The notes under the pieces are model-generated. The model searched no databases. It worked only from the letters and a program-made list of their open reading frames with translations, and was not told the origin of the DNA. This document shows, one piece after another, positions 53,733 through 62,327 of a DNA stretch of 64,000 nucleotides. Source of the DNA: Hyphomicrobiales bacterium (GTDB taxonomy: Bacteria > Pseudomonadota > Alphaproteobacteria > Rhizobiales > Rhodobiaceae); the NCBI GenBank assembly GCA_002869065.1, contig PKTR01000006.1, forward strand, positions 248,001 through 312,000, read 5' to 3'. Within the stretch, counting starts at the first letter, position 1. Every line of letters begins with the position of its first letter. A program made the position numbers and the translations under genes.

Positions 53733-54551
53733 ATGGCCGAAGCGCATGGATTGATGGCGGGCAAGCGCGGTCTGATCATGGGCGTAGCGAACAACCGTTC
53801 GATCGCCTGGGGCATCGCCAAGGCACTCAGCGACAACGGTGCGGAGCTCGCTTTCACCTATCAGGGCGAAGCGCTGAAGAAGCGGGTCGAGCCACTGGCC
53901 GCCGATCTGAATGCGATCGTCGCCGGACATTGCGACGTCACCGACGAAGCCTCGATCGACGCGGTCTTCGCCGAGCTCGAGAAGCAGTGGGGATCGATCG
54001 ACTTCCTCGTCCACGCCGTCGCCTTTTCCGACAAGGGCGAGCTGACCGGTCGCTATGTCGACACCTCGGCGGAGAACTTCGCCTCGACGATGATGATCTC
54101 CTGCTATTCGTTCACGGCGGTGGCGCAGCGCGCCGAGAAGCTGATGAAGAATGGCGGGTCGATGCTGACGCTGACCTATTACGGCGCCGAGAAGGTGATG
54201 CCGCATTACAATGTGATGGGCGTCGCCAAGGCCGCGCTCGAAGCGAGCGTGCGCTATCTCGCCGTCGATCTTGGCGGCAGCAACATCCGCGTCAACGCCG
54301 TCTCGGCCGGGCCGATCAAGACGCTCGCCGCCTCGGGCATCGGCGACTTCCGCTATATCCTGAAGTGGAACGAGTACAACGCACCGATGAAGCGCACCGT
54401 CTCGATCGAAGAGGTGGGCGATAGCGCACTCTACCTCTTGTCCGATCTCGGTCGCGGCGTCACCGGCGAGGTGCACCACGTCGATTCCGGCTACCATGTC
54501 GTCGGCATGAAGGCCGTCGACGCACCGGACATCTCGGTCGTCAAGGACTGA
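53733..54551 (+). CDS. fabI: Enoyl-ACP reductase (NADH)
   Basis: This 272-aa enzyme performs the last step of fatty-acid elongation. The start at 53733 (MAEAHGLMAGKRGLIMGV) gives the family length. MGVANNRSIAWGIAKALS is the FabI nucleotide site. The catalytic pair is Tyr-x6-Lys in the YNVMGVAKAALEASVRYLA region; GPIKTLAASGI is also typical. It stands as a single gene closed by a strong terminator. Confidence 0.95.
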   Translation: MAEAHGLMAGKRGLIMGVANNRSIAWGIAKALSDNGAELAFTYQGEALKKRVEPLAADLNAIVAGHCDVTDEASIDAVFAELEKQWGSIDFLVHAVAFSDKGELTGRYVDTSAENFASTMMISCYSFTAVAQRAEKLMKNGGSMLTLTYYGAEKVMPHYNVMGVAKAALEASVRYLAVDLGGSNIRVNAVSAGPIKTLAASGIGDFRYILKWNEYNAPMKRTVSIEEVGDSALYLLSDLGRGVTGEVHHVDSGYHVVGMKAVDAPDISVVKD

Positions 54552-54575
54552 GCATTTAAAGCAACGCCTGCTTTC

Positions 54576-54606
54576 AAAACCCGCCGCCATTCGCGGCGGG
54601 TTTTTT
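54576..54606 (+). terminator. Terminator after fabI
   Basis: AAAACCCGCCGC and GCGGCGGG with a 5-nt loop, then T6. The stem is perfect over 8 bp and the AAAA/TTTT flanks extend it on both strands. It also overlaps the end of the convergent TetR gene. Confidence 0.92.
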
Positions 54607-55351
54607 ATTGGGCAGTGAGCGCGTTGACGATAAGTATGAGGAATGTCTCCCGCTCGGCCGGCGGTGCATAGACGTCGGCGCCTTCCGAGATCTGCCGGTC
54701 GAGCAGTAGCGACGCATAACCGTGCAGCGATGCCCAGAATGTCGAGGCGAGCATCTCGTCTGCAATGTCCCTGGTGATGATCCCGCCTCCGCGCGCCTTC
54801 TCGATGACGGCAACCAGCGCCAGAAACGCCTCGTCGGCAGCATTCGCCAGCGCCGGGAAGGGCGCCCGGTTGCACACGTCGGGCCGAAACAGGATGCGGT
54901 AGGTTCCGGCATTGTCGACGGCGAAGGCGATATAGGTGCGCCCGACCTGCAGCAGCAACTCGTGCAGATCGGCATCGGGATCGCTCAGCCGGTCGGCTGA
55001 GTCCTCCAGATGCGCCTGCAGCGCGCGGAACCCGCGTAGCGCGATTTCGGCCATCAGCTCCGTCTTTGACGAAAAGTGCCGGTAGGCGGCAGTGTGGCTG
55101 ACGCCAACCGCTCCTGCGACTTCGCGTAGCGAGAAGTCGGCGGAGGCGCGTTCGGCAATCATCTCGGTTCCGGCGACCACCAGAGCATCGGCGAGGTCGC
55201 CATGATGAAAGCTTCCACGCGCTTTGCGTCGGGCCGGCGCGCTCCCGTCCTTGCCATTGCCCGCGCCTGACTTGTCTGCGCCTGACTTACCCGCGCTGGA
55301 TGTCCCTTCGCTCGGTCTTCGCCGTCCCGCTTCGCCGCCTTCGTCTGTCAT
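54605..55351 (-). CDS. TetR/AcrR-family regulator
   Basis: This 248-aa regulator is started at 55351 (MTDEGGEAGRRRPSE). A ~50-residue low-complexity N-terminal arm rich in Gly, Ser, Lys and Asp precedes the DNA-binding domain (FSLREVAGAVGVSHTAAYRHFSSKTELMAEIA). The C-terminal domain resembles the WHG subgroup. It is divergent from the flavodoxin-fold oxidoreductase, whose promoter lies inside a large inverted repeat that is the likely operator. Confidence 0.88.
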   Translation of the reverse strand: MTDEGGEAGRRRPSEGTSSAGKSGADKSGAGNGKDGSAPARRKARGSFHHGDLADALVVAGTEMIAERASADFSLREVAGAVGVSHTAAYRHFSSKTELMAEIALRGFRALQAHLEDSADRLSDPDADLHELLLQVGRTYIAFAVDNAGTYRILFRPDVCNRAPFPALANAADEAFLALVAVIEKARGGGIITRDIADEMLASTFWASLHGYASLLLDRQISEGADVYAPPAERETFLILIVNALTAQ

Positions 55352-55376
55352 CGCGTTTCCGTGTGCTGATTTAATG

Positions 55377-55418
55377 TTGACAGTGGTAACTTCACTCTCT
55401 ATGTAAATGTAACCACTG
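55377..55418. promoter_or_regulatory. Promoter embedded in a 38-bp inverted repeat between tetR and oxidoreductase
   Basis: CAGTGGTAAC (55381-55390) and GTAACCACTG (55409-55418) are inverted arms matching at 9 of 10 positions. On the + strand TTGACA (55377-55382), a 17-bp spacer and TATGTA (55400-55405) form a good promoter overlapping both arms. Binding of the TetR protein here would block transcription of the oxidoreductase gene and probably tetR itself (inference). Confidence 0.75.
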
Positions 55419-55539
55419 GAAACATCAAGCATTCAAAACGCCGGGCGTCGCCGCTGCACTTTCTGCGGAACGATGTCCGCTCATTTTTCTGACAGGACGC
55501 GGGGATGCCTTGGACGGGCCCCGCGCGAAGGAGTTCGCC

Positions 55540-56121
55540 ATGACGAAGATACTGGTTCTGACCGGTCACCCGAAGAACGACAGCCTGTGCGCGGCGCTTG
55601 CCGAGCGCTACGCGACGGCCGCCGAAGCGGCCGGCCACTCTGTACGCCGGTTGCGCCTCGGCGATATCGAGATGGATTCCGCCCCGCCCGATTTCAGCAA
55701 GTCGGAACGGGAATGGCTTGCCGACTGGGTGAAGGACGCGCAGGACGACATCTCCTGGAGCGAGCATCTGGTGCTCGTCACCCCGATGTGGTGGGGCAGT
55801 GTGCCCGCCGCGCTCAAACACTTCTTCGATCGCGTGCTGATGCCGGGTTTCGCGCTGCGCTACACCAAGGGCGGGTCCGGTTGGGCGCAATTGCTGAGCG
55901 GCCGCACCGCGCGCGTCATCATCACCGGCGACACGCCCTGGTTTTTCCTGCGCTGGCTTTACGGCAAGCCGATCGTCAAGGAGCTCCGTGCCCAGGTGTT
56001 CGAGTTCTGCGGTTTCAAGCCGGTGCGCACGACCTATTTCGGCCCGGTCGTTAAGTCCACGCCCGCGGGGCGCGAAAAATGGCTGACAGAAGTTCAGGGC
56101 CTCGCCACCGCCGCACAGTAG
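55540..56121 (+). CDS. Flavodoxin-fold NAD(P)H oxidoreductase (NQO/KefF-like)
   Basis: This 193-aa FMN protein is started at 55540 (MTKILVLTGHPKNDSLC) after GCGAAGGAG. TGHPKNDS is the phosphate loop and LVTPMWWGSVPAALKHFFDRV is the family's core flavin-binding segment. Such enzymes reduce quinones or act as electrophile-detoxifying reductases. It is divergent from the TetR gene and probably under its control. Confidence 0.88.
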   Translation: MTKILVLTGHPKNDSLCAALAERYATAAEAAGHSVRRLRLGDIEMDSAPPDFSKSEREWLADWVKDAQDDISWSEHLVLVTPMWWGSVPAALKHFFDRVLMPGFALRYTKGGSGWAQLLSGRTARVIITGDTPWFFLRWLYGKPIVKELRAQVFEFCGFKPVRTTYFGPVVKSTPAGREKWLTEVQGLATAAQ

Positions 56122-56215
56122 CGCTTTTGGGGAATATTTCGCCGCCGCCCTTGCATCCCGACGAACGCCTGTCATCTTTCCTGCGCTAGACAAGAGCGGC
56201 GTGTGGGAGGACGAC

Positions 56216-57220
56216 ATGAGCATCACGAACAGAACTGTCCGGCTGGCCCGCCGGCCGGTCGGCATGGTGACGGCGGAAGATTTCACCATCGCCGACGAGG
56301 CGTTGGAGGAGCCGGGCGAGGGGCAGTTTCGCGTTCGTCTCGACTATGTCTCGCTCGACCCCGCCATGCGCGGCTGGATGAACGACGCCAAGAGCTATGT
56401 TCGTCCGGTCCGCCTCGGCGAAGTGATGCGGGCCTATGCGGCGGGTATCGTCGACGTTTCGAACCATCCCGATTTCAAGCCCGGTGATGCGGTCACCGGG
56501 CTCTTCGGCGTGCAGCGCTACGCCATTTCCGATGGTCGCGCGGTGGCTCGTGCGGACACTAAGATTGCGCCGCTACAGACCTGGATCGGCGGCCTCGGCA
56601 TGCCCGGCGTCACCGCCTATTTCGGCCTCCTTGATGTCGGCAAGCCGAAGGCCGGCGAAACCGTCGTCGTCTCGGCGGCGTCCGGTGCCGTCGGCGCCAT
56701 TGTCGGCCAGATCGCCAAGGTTCTCGGCTGCCGCGCCGTCGGCATCGCCGGCGGGCCGGAGAAGTGCCGCCGCGTCGTCGAGGAATATGGCTTCGACGCC
56801 TGTGTCGACTACAAGGGCGGGGCGCTCGCCGAAGATCTGCGTGCCGCCTGCCCGGACGGTATCGACGTCTATTACGAGAATGTCGGCGGCGAGGTGCTCG
56901 AAGCCGTGCTCGGCCAGATGAATACCTTCGGGCGTATTCCCGTCTGCGGCATGATTTCCGGTTACAACGCGACCGAACCGTCACCGGCGCCGCGCAATCT
57001 GCGCTCCGTTCTGGTCAATCGGCTGACCATGCGCGGTTTCATCGTCTTCGATTTTGCAGAGCGTTACGAAGAGGCAATCACCGCGCTGACCATGTGGTTG
57101 GGCGAGGGGCGGCTGAAGATGCCCGAGGACATCCGCGAAGGCGGTGTCGATGCCTATCCGGACGTGCTCAACCTGCTGTTCACCGGTGGCAACCAGGGCA
57201 AGCTGATTTTGAAGCTCTAG
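56216..57220 (+). CDS. NADP-dependent oxidoreductase (MDR, curcumin reductase-like)
   Basis: This 334-aa zinc-free medium-chain dehydrogenase is started at 56216 (MSITNRTVRLARRPVG) after GGGAGG. Features: YVSLDPAMRGWMND, GMPGVTAYFGLLDVG, VSAASGAVGAIVGQIAK and YYENVGGEVLEAVL, the leukotriene B4 reductase/CurA-type signature. It reduces activated double bonds such as enals or enones. It follows the flavodoxin-like gene and may share the detoxification role. Confidence 0.92.
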   Translation: MSITNRTVRLARRPVGMVTAEDFTIADEALEEPGEGQFRVRLDYVSLDPAMRGWMNDAKSYVRPVRLGEVMRAYAAGIVDVSNHPDFKPGDAVTGLFGVQRYAISDGRAVARADTKIAPLQTWIGGLGMPGVTAYFGLLDVGKPKAGETVVVSAASGAVGAIVGQIAKVLGCRAVGIAGGPEKCRRVVEEYGFDACVDYKGGALAEDLRAACPDGIDVYYENVGGEVLEAVLGQMNTFGRIPVCGMISGYNATEPSPAPRNLRSVLVNRLTMRGFIVFDFAERYEEAITALTMWLGEGRLKMPEDIREGGVDAYPDVLNLLFTGGNQGKLILKL

Positions 57221-57261
57221 ATCCAACCTAAACCAAGAACGATCGACATAACCCGAGAGCG

Positions 57262-57858
57262 ATGACCAGCATTCCCTTCTATTTCATCCGCCATGGCGAG
57301 ACCGACTGGAACGCCGAGAAGCGCTATCAGGGCCAGACCGATATCCCGCTGAACGATACGGGAAGAGCCCAAGCGCACCGCAACGGCGTCACGCTGGCCG
57401 CCTATTTCGCGGAGAACGGGATCGATACGGCGGAGCTCGATTTCGTCGCCTCGCCGCTTGGGCGCACGCGCGAAACCATGCGGCTGGTACGCGAGGGACT
57501 GGGCCTGCCGGTCGACGATTTTGCGCTCGATGCACGGCTGATGGAGATCAGCTACGGGCTTTGGGAGGGCAACACGATTCCCGAGCTTGACGAAAGACTG
57601 CCCGGCGAAGTCGCGCGGCGTCGTGCCAGCCGCTGGGCCTATCGCCCGCCCGAGGGCGAGACATACGCTGAACTGACGGCGCGCGTCGAGGAATGGCTTG
57701 GCGAATTGCGCCGACCCGCCGTCGTCGTTGCCCACGGCGGCACAAGCCGGGTCTTGCGCGGGCTGCTGCTCGATGTCGAACCGGACGACATCCCGATCCT
57801 CGACGTCCCGCAGGACAAGGTCTTCGTCTGGCGCGGCACCGACTACCTCTGGATCTGA
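57262..57858 (+). CDS. Histidine phosphatase family protein
   Basis: This 198-aa protein has the phosphohistidine motif FIRHGETDWNAEKRYQGQTD and the second His in VVVAHGGTSRVLRG. The acid proton donor lies in MEISYGLWEG. It resembles GpmB-type or alpha-ribazole phosphatases; the substrate is unknown. The start is at 57262, 41 bp after the preceding gene. Confidence 0.92.
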   Translation: MTSIPFYFIRHGETDWNAEKRYQGQTDIPLNDTGRAQAHRNGVTLAAYFAENGIDTAELDFVASPLGRTRETMRLVREGLGLPVDDFALDARLMEISYGLWEGNTIPELDERLPGEVARRRASRWAYRPPEGETYAELTARVEEWLGELRRPAVVVAHGGTSRVLRGLLLDVEPDDIPILDVPQDKVFVWRGTDYLWI

Positions 57859-57940
57859 TCCTGAACGGCGCACTCAGATCGTTCGAGCGGGCGGACCGTG
57901 CCGGGCGTCAAGCTGGCGGCACGGCCTTCGTTGGGTCCGG

Positions 57941-58195
57941 CTATTCCGTGATGGCGACGTCGAGGGCGATCTTTTCGCCTTCCACGACCTCATAGTCGAC
58001 CAGAACCTTGGTGCCGGGCTCGAGGCCTTCCACGTTGAATTCTTCCGGCAGCAGGAATTCGGTGCCGTCGGTCAGCATTAGGATACCGTCGTCGTTGATG
58101 CCGGCGATGATGCCTTCGAGTTCGTCGGCGCTGGCCGCGATCGGGGCAAGGCCGAGCGTTGCGAAGAGGGTGAGCGAAGCGAGGAGCTTGCGCAT
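57941..58195 (-). CDS. DUF1344 family periplasmic protein
   Basis: This 84-aa protein is started at 58195 (MRKLLASLTLFATLG) and has a signal peptide cleaved near ASADE. The mature part is a small beta-type domain (EGIIAGINDDGILMLTDGTEFLLP, VLVDYEVVEGEKIALDV). DUF1344 proteins are common in Rhizobiales and have no known function. Upstream in-frame sequence to 58348 was rejected because it lacks export or domain character. Confidence 0.85.
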   Translation of the reverse strand: MRKLLASLTLFATLGLAPIAASADELEGIIAGINDDGILMLTDGTEFLLPEEFNVEGLEPGTKVLVDYEVVEGEKIALDVAITE

Positions 58196-58489
58196 GGATG
58201 TGTCTCCAAAAAAGAAAAGCACCGAACGCCATCGCCGCCGCTGAAATGAGCGTGCCGGATCGAAGGTCGGCAAATCGCTATTGATGGAAAATCCGGCACG
58301 GCGCAATTGACTGAAAAATATATTTTTTTGCTCCGAAAAAAGCCGCAATTCTTGCTCGTTCGATGAGCCGTTTCCCGTCGCGACCCCATGCCCGCTTTCA
58401 AGGAGACTGCGACATCTTGTGGGTGGTCAGCTCCCGCGAGTTGCTCTTAAAACGTGCTTGAAACTGCAATTTCGGGGGGAAATGACGAG

Positions 58490-58912
58490 ATGTGCGCAAC
58501 GAAAAAGGCAATTGGCGTCCTTGGGATGCTGATTTCGCTGGCGTTTCTGGCGGCGGGGCCGGCCTATGCCGAGTCGGCCAAGGACGTGACTGTGCGGGCA
58601 GGGCGGACGACGGCCGTTCATGGTTTCATCTACTACCTGCTCGGCTCGTGCAGTACGGCTCTGGCAGTTGAACCTTCCATCCGCACGGCGCCGCAGCATG
58701 GAACGACGAAGTTCATTCGCAAACAAACCGTCCGCCCGAAAGATGCAACGCACTGTCCCGGCAGGAAAGTGACCGCCCACTACGTCCTGTACACGCCGAA
58801 GCGCGGATATCGCGGCCCCGACTCCCTCGTGGTCGACTACCGCTACCACGCGAATGTCGTCACAGCGCGCATGGTCACCCGGTCCTTCGCCGTCAACATC
58901 ACGGTGAAATGA
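58490..58912 (+). CDS. Secreted hypothetical protein
   Basis: This 140-aa protein is started at 58490 (MCATKKAIGVLGMLIS), with a signal peptide to about AYAESA. The mature part has three Cys and beta-rich segments (SVHG-like AVHGFIYYLLGSCST, YTPKRGYRGPDSLVVDYRYH). The 'F/Y.P..GY.G.D.(F/L)' pattern resembles Ig-like beta-sandwich repeats of surface proteins. No function can be named. Confidence 0.65.
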   Translation: MCATKKAIGVLGMLISLAFLAAGPAYAESAKDVTVRAGRTTAVHGFIYYLLGSCSTALAVEPSIRTAPQHGTTKFIRKQTVRPKDATHCPGRKVTAHYVLYTPKRGYRGPDSLVVDYRYHANVVTARMVTRSFAVNITVK

Positions 58913-59041
58913 CGGCGCGAAGTCGTCACCGTTCAAGTCGATGTGAAGTTGGATATCCGCTCGTTCGCACTATCTTGGGTCTCATGACGATCCACTGCAA
59001 AAGTGGACGTTGAGATGCGCATCAACACGAGGGGAACCGCG

Positions 59042-59869
59042 ATGTGTGACGAAATTGGATGTGGTGCCGACTTTTCCCATATGCCGCCGATCGAGATTCC
59101 GGACGCCGACCGGCGCGCCTTTCTCGCCGGCGTCGCCGCATTGCCGCTGGCGGCCGTGCTGTTCGACCCGACGCTCGCCGCCGCCGCCGCCGACGGACTT
59201 GAGGAAGTCTCGGTAACGCTTTCCGGCGGCCAGACGGTCAAGGCCTCGCTCGCGATGCCGGCAAAGACGCCGGCGCCGGCCGTTGTGCTGATCCACGAAT
59301 GGTGGGGCCTCAACGATCAGATCAAGGCGGTTGCCGCCGAATACGCCAAGCAGGGCTACGTTGCCCTTGCCGTCGATCTCTATGGCGGCGGTGTCGGCAC
59401 CAACCGGGATGAGGCGATGTCTCTGATGAAGGGTCTCGACCCGGCGGTCGCCACCGAGACGATGGTCGTCTGGGTCGACTGGCTGAAGAACAACGACAAG
59501 ACGACCGGCAAGGTCGGCACCGTCGGCTGGTGCTTCGGCGGTGGCTGGTCGCTCAATACCTCGCTCGCAACGCCGGTCGACGCCACCGTGATCTATTACG
59601 GCAACGTCGCCAAGACGGCAGACCAGCTCGCCTCGCTGCAGAGCCCCGTGCTCGGTCATTTCGGCACGCTCGACAAGAACATCAACGAGGAGATGGTCGG
59701 CGGTTTTGAAAAGGCGATGGCGGATGCCGGCAAGGCCGGTCAGTTGACGGTGCACTGGTACGAGGCGAACCACGCCTTCGCCAATCCGAGTGGCGCGCGC
59801 TACGACGCCGAGGACGCGGCGCTCGCGTGGACACGGACGCTTGAGTTCCTGAAAGCCAATCTGTCCTAA
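59042..59869 (+). CDS. Dienelactone hydrolase, Tat-exported type
   Basis: This 275-aa alpha/beta hydrolase is started at 59042 (MCDEIGCGADFSHMPP) after GAGGGG. A twin-arginine-like signal (DRRAFLAGVAALPLAAVLF) follows a 22-residue n-region, so export is likely. The catalytic nucleophile is Cys in GTVGWCFGGGWS, the acid is in GTLDKNI and the His in ANHAFANPS. It resembles carboxymethylenebutenolidases, but exported members often act on other esters or lactones. Confidence 0.9.
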   Translation: MCDEIGCGADFSHMPPIEIPDADRRAFLAGVAALPLAAVLFDPTLAAAAADGLEEVSVTLSGGQTVKASLAMPAKTPAPAVVLIHEWWGLNDQIKAVAAEYAKQGYVALAVDLYGGGVGTNRDEAMSLMKGLDPAVATETMVVWVDWLKNNDKTTGKVGTVGWCFGGGWSLNTSLATPVDATVIYYGNVAKTADQLASLQSPVLGHFGTLDKNINEEMVGGFEKAMADAGKAGQLTVHWYEANHAFANPSGARYDAEDAALAWTRTLEFLKANLS

Positions 59870-59930
59870 AAAGATCCGGCCGGCGCTCGTTGCCACAAAG
59901 TAACGGGCGCCGGTCACTACCGTTTCAGCC

Positions 59931-60284
59931 TTATTCCGCCGCGGCCATGTCCTGCGTGTCCCGCTGCTGATCCCGGTAGAACTGCCCCCATTCCGACATT
60001 GCGACCAGAACAGGTTTGAGCGTCTCGCCAAGCGGGCTCAGCGAATATTCCACGTGTGGCGGCACCACTTCGAAGACCTGGCGCAGGATGAGGCCGTCAG
60101 CCTCCAGCTCTCGCAAGCTGAGGGTCAGCATCCGCTGCGTGATGTTCGGCAGGGTCCGACGTAGCGCGTTGAAGCGGGCCGGCTTGTCGTAAAGATGATA
60201 GAGGATCAAAGGCTTCCAGCGTCCACCCAGAATTTCCAGCGTCGTCGTCACCGGACAATTCTCGAATTCGTGCTCAACGGCCAT
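59931..60284 (-). CDS. HxlR-family transcriptional regulator
   Basis: This 117-aa winged-helix regulator has the family motif CPVTTTLEILGGRWKPLILY near the N-terminus, including the conserved Cys that in YodB/HypR-type members senses quinones or electrophiles. LRRTLPNITQRMLTLSLRELE is the recognition helix. It is divergent from a flavodoxin-fold quinone reductase at 60464, a familiar regulator-target arrangement. Confidence 0.92.
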   Translation of the reverse strand: MAVEHEFENCPVTTTLEILGGRWKPLILYHLYDKPARFNALRRTLPNITQRMLTLSLRELEADGLILRQVFEVVPPHVEYSLSPLGETLKPVLVAMSEWGQFYRDQQRDTQDMAAAE

Positions 60285-60463
60285 GGCATCGCTCCAATTC
60301 CGGGCGGTTCATCGAACGCACCCGAGTAGTATACTTTCTGTGCCTACATATCAAAAATGTGCGTAATTGCCAAAAAGATCCTGTCTCCCAACTATGGAGG
60401 GCAACGGTTCAACACGATCGCTCGCCCAAACCGGCGGCGGCTTAGAGACAGGAGAAAGTTTAC
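60285..60463. promoter_or_regulatory. Divergent promoter region between hxlR and the quinone reductase gene
   Basis: 179 bp containing an 8-bp palindrome, AGTATACT (60328-60335), within GTAGTATACTTTCTG and near CTACATATC. This is a plausible HxlR operator, as these proteins favour short TA-rich palindromes. An AGGAGA ribosome-binding site precedes the ATG at 60464. Confidence 0.45.
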
Positions 60464-61069
60464 ATGGCAAATGGCGTGCAGGCGGAAGTCGCAATCGTCT
60501 TCCATAGCGGCTACGGCCACACCCGGGTTCAGGCGGAAGCGGTTCGCCAGGGCATCGATGACGTCGAAGGCGTTACCGCCCACTTCATCCCGGTCGAGGA
60601 GGTCGACGACAAGTTCGAGCTGCTCGAAACGGTCGATGGAATCATCTTCGGCGCACCGACCTATATGGGCAGCGCCTCGGCGCCGTTTAAGGAGTTCATG
60701 GACAAGAGCTCGAAGGTCTGGTTCGAGCAGAAGTGGAAGGACAAGCTCGCGGCCGGCTTCACTAACTCCGGCAGCCAGTCGGGCGACAAGCTTTCCACCC
60801 TCAATCAGTTCGCCATCTTTGCCGCCCAGCACGGCATGAACTGGATCAATCTCGGTCTTATGCCGGGCAACAACTCGTCGAAGGGCAGCCCGGAAGATCT
60901 CAACCGCATTGGCGGTTATATCGGCGCGATGGCGCAGTCGGATGTCGATGTCGGCGCCGATGTCGCACCGCCGCTGGCCGACCGCAAGACCGCGCAGCAT
61001 CTCGGCAAGCGCGTCGCCGAATCGGCACTTCGCTGGAAGGCTGGTGCGAGCGCCGTGAAGGCGGACTAA
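60464..61069 (+). CDS. WrbA-like flavodoxin-fold quinone reductase
   Basis: This 201-aa protein has a phosphate loop, IVFHSGYGHTRVQAEAV, and the WrbA-type core GAPTYMGSASAPFKEFMDKS with WKDKLAAGFTNSGSQSGDK. It is expected to reduce quinones with NAD(P)H and FMN. It is divergent from an HxlR regulator with a conserved Cys, suggesting quinone or electrophile induction (inference). Confidence 0.9.
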   Translation: MANGVQAEVAIVFHSGYGHTRVQAEAVRQGIDDVEGVTAHFIPVEEVDDKFELLETVDGIIFGAPTYMGSASAPFKEFMDKSSKVWFEQKWKDKLAAGFTNSGSQSGDKLSTLNQFAIFAAQHGMNWINLGLMPGNNSSKGSPEDLNRIGGYIGAMAQSDVDVGADVAPPLADRKTAQHLGKRVAESALRWKAGASAVKAD

Positions 61070-61144
61070 GTCACGGAAAACAGGTTCCCCGCGCGAGCGG
61101 AAGACGCGGCGCGAATTGACGTGACCGCGTCTTCCCCCATAAAA

Positions 61145-61177
61145 GGTCGATCGCAATGAGAAAGCACCTGATCGACC
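61145..61177 (+). promoter_or_regulatory. Hairpin abutting the aroC start codon
   Basis: GGTCGATC (61145-61152) and GATCGACC (61170-61177) are perfect 8-bp arms around a 17-nt loop. The right arm touches the ATG at 61178. The loop contains ATGAGAAAG, the nearest purine-rich ribosome-binding candidate, so folding could limit initiation. Confidence 0.45.
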
Positions 61178-62278
61178 ATGTCGCATAACACCTTCGGCCA
61201 CCTTTTCCGCGTGACCACCTGGGGCGAGAGCCATGGGCCCGCGATCGGCTGCGTCGTCGACGGCTGTCCGCCGCGCCTTGCCGTGTCCGAAGAAGAAATC
61301 CAGGCCTTCCTCGACAAGCGTCGTCCGGGCCAGTCGCGCTTCACCACGCAGCGCCAGGAGCCCGATCAGGTGCGCATTCTGTCGGGCGTCATGCCCGATG
61401 CCGAGACAGGTCAGTTGCTGACCACCGGCACGCCGATTTCACTGATGATCGAAAATGTCGATCAGCGCTCGAAGGACTACTCCGAGATTTCCGAGCGCTA
61501 TCGCCCCGGCCATGCCGATCTCGCCTACGATGCCAAATACGGCATCCGCGACTATCGCGGCGGCGGCCGCTCGTCGGCCCGCGAAACCGCGATGCGGGTC
61601 GCTGCCGGCGCCATTGCCCGCAAGGTTGTGCCCGGTATGTCGATCCGCGCCGCGCTGGTTCAGGTCGGCCCGCTCAAGATCGACCGCAGCCGCTGGAACT
61701 GGAACGAGGTCGACAACAATCCCTTCTTCTGCCCTGACCCGGTGATGGCGGAAGAGTGGGCGACCTATCTCGATGGTATCCGCAAGGCCGGTTCCTCGAT
61801 CGGCGCCGTCGTCGAAGTCATCGCCGAAGGCGTCCCGGCGGGGCTTGGCGCGCCGATCTACGCCAAGCTTGATCAGGATATCGCGAGCGCGATGATGTCG
61901 ATCAACGCCGTCAAGGGCGTTGAGATCGGCGCCGGCTTCGATGCCGCCGCGCTGACGGGCGAAGAAAACGCCGACGAAATCCGTATCGGCAATGACGGTC
62001 GGCCGATCTTCCTGTCGAACAATGCCGGCGGCATTCTCGGCGGCATTTCGAGCGGCCAGCCGATTGTCGCCCGTTTTGCGGTTAAGCCGACCTCGTCGAT
62101 CCTGACCCCGCGCCGCTCGATCACCCGCTCCGGTCAGGAGGTCGAGGTGTTCACCAAGGGGCGCCACGACCCGTGCGTCGGCATTCGCGCCGTGCCGGTT
62201 GGCGAGGCGATGATGGCCTGCGTCATCGCCGATCACTATTTGCGTCATCGCGGCCAGGTTGGTCCGGCGGACGCGTGA
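61178..62278 (+). CDS. aroC: Chorismate synthase
   Basis: This 366-aa enzyme makes chorismate from EPSP with reduced FMN. Diagnostic blocks: [74 protein letters not shown] and FSNNAGGI-like [14 protein letters not shown]. Length is normal. It lies 49 bp before ribBA on the same strand. Confidence 0.97.
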   Translation: MSHNTFGHLFRVTTWGESHGPAIGCVVDGCPPRLAVSEEEIQAFLDKRRPGQSRFTTQRQEPDQVRILSGVMPDAETGQLLTTGTPISLMIENVDQRSKDYSEISERYRPGHADLAYDAKYGIRDYRGGGRSSARETAMRVAAGAIARKVVPGMSIRAALVQVGPLKIDRSRWNWNEVDNNPFFCPDPVMAEEWATYLDGIRKAGSSIGAVVEVIAEGVPAGLGAPIYAKLDQDIASAMMSINAVKGVEIGAGFDAAALTGEENADEIRIGNDGRPIFLSNNAGGILGGISSGQPIVARFAVKPTSSILTPRRSITRSGQEVEVFTKGRHDPCVGIRAVPVGEAMMACVIADHYLRHRGQVGPADA

Positions 62279-62327
62279 ACAGTCTCCACGATTGAAAGCC
62301 CGTTTCCACGATTGAAAGGATGAGCCG

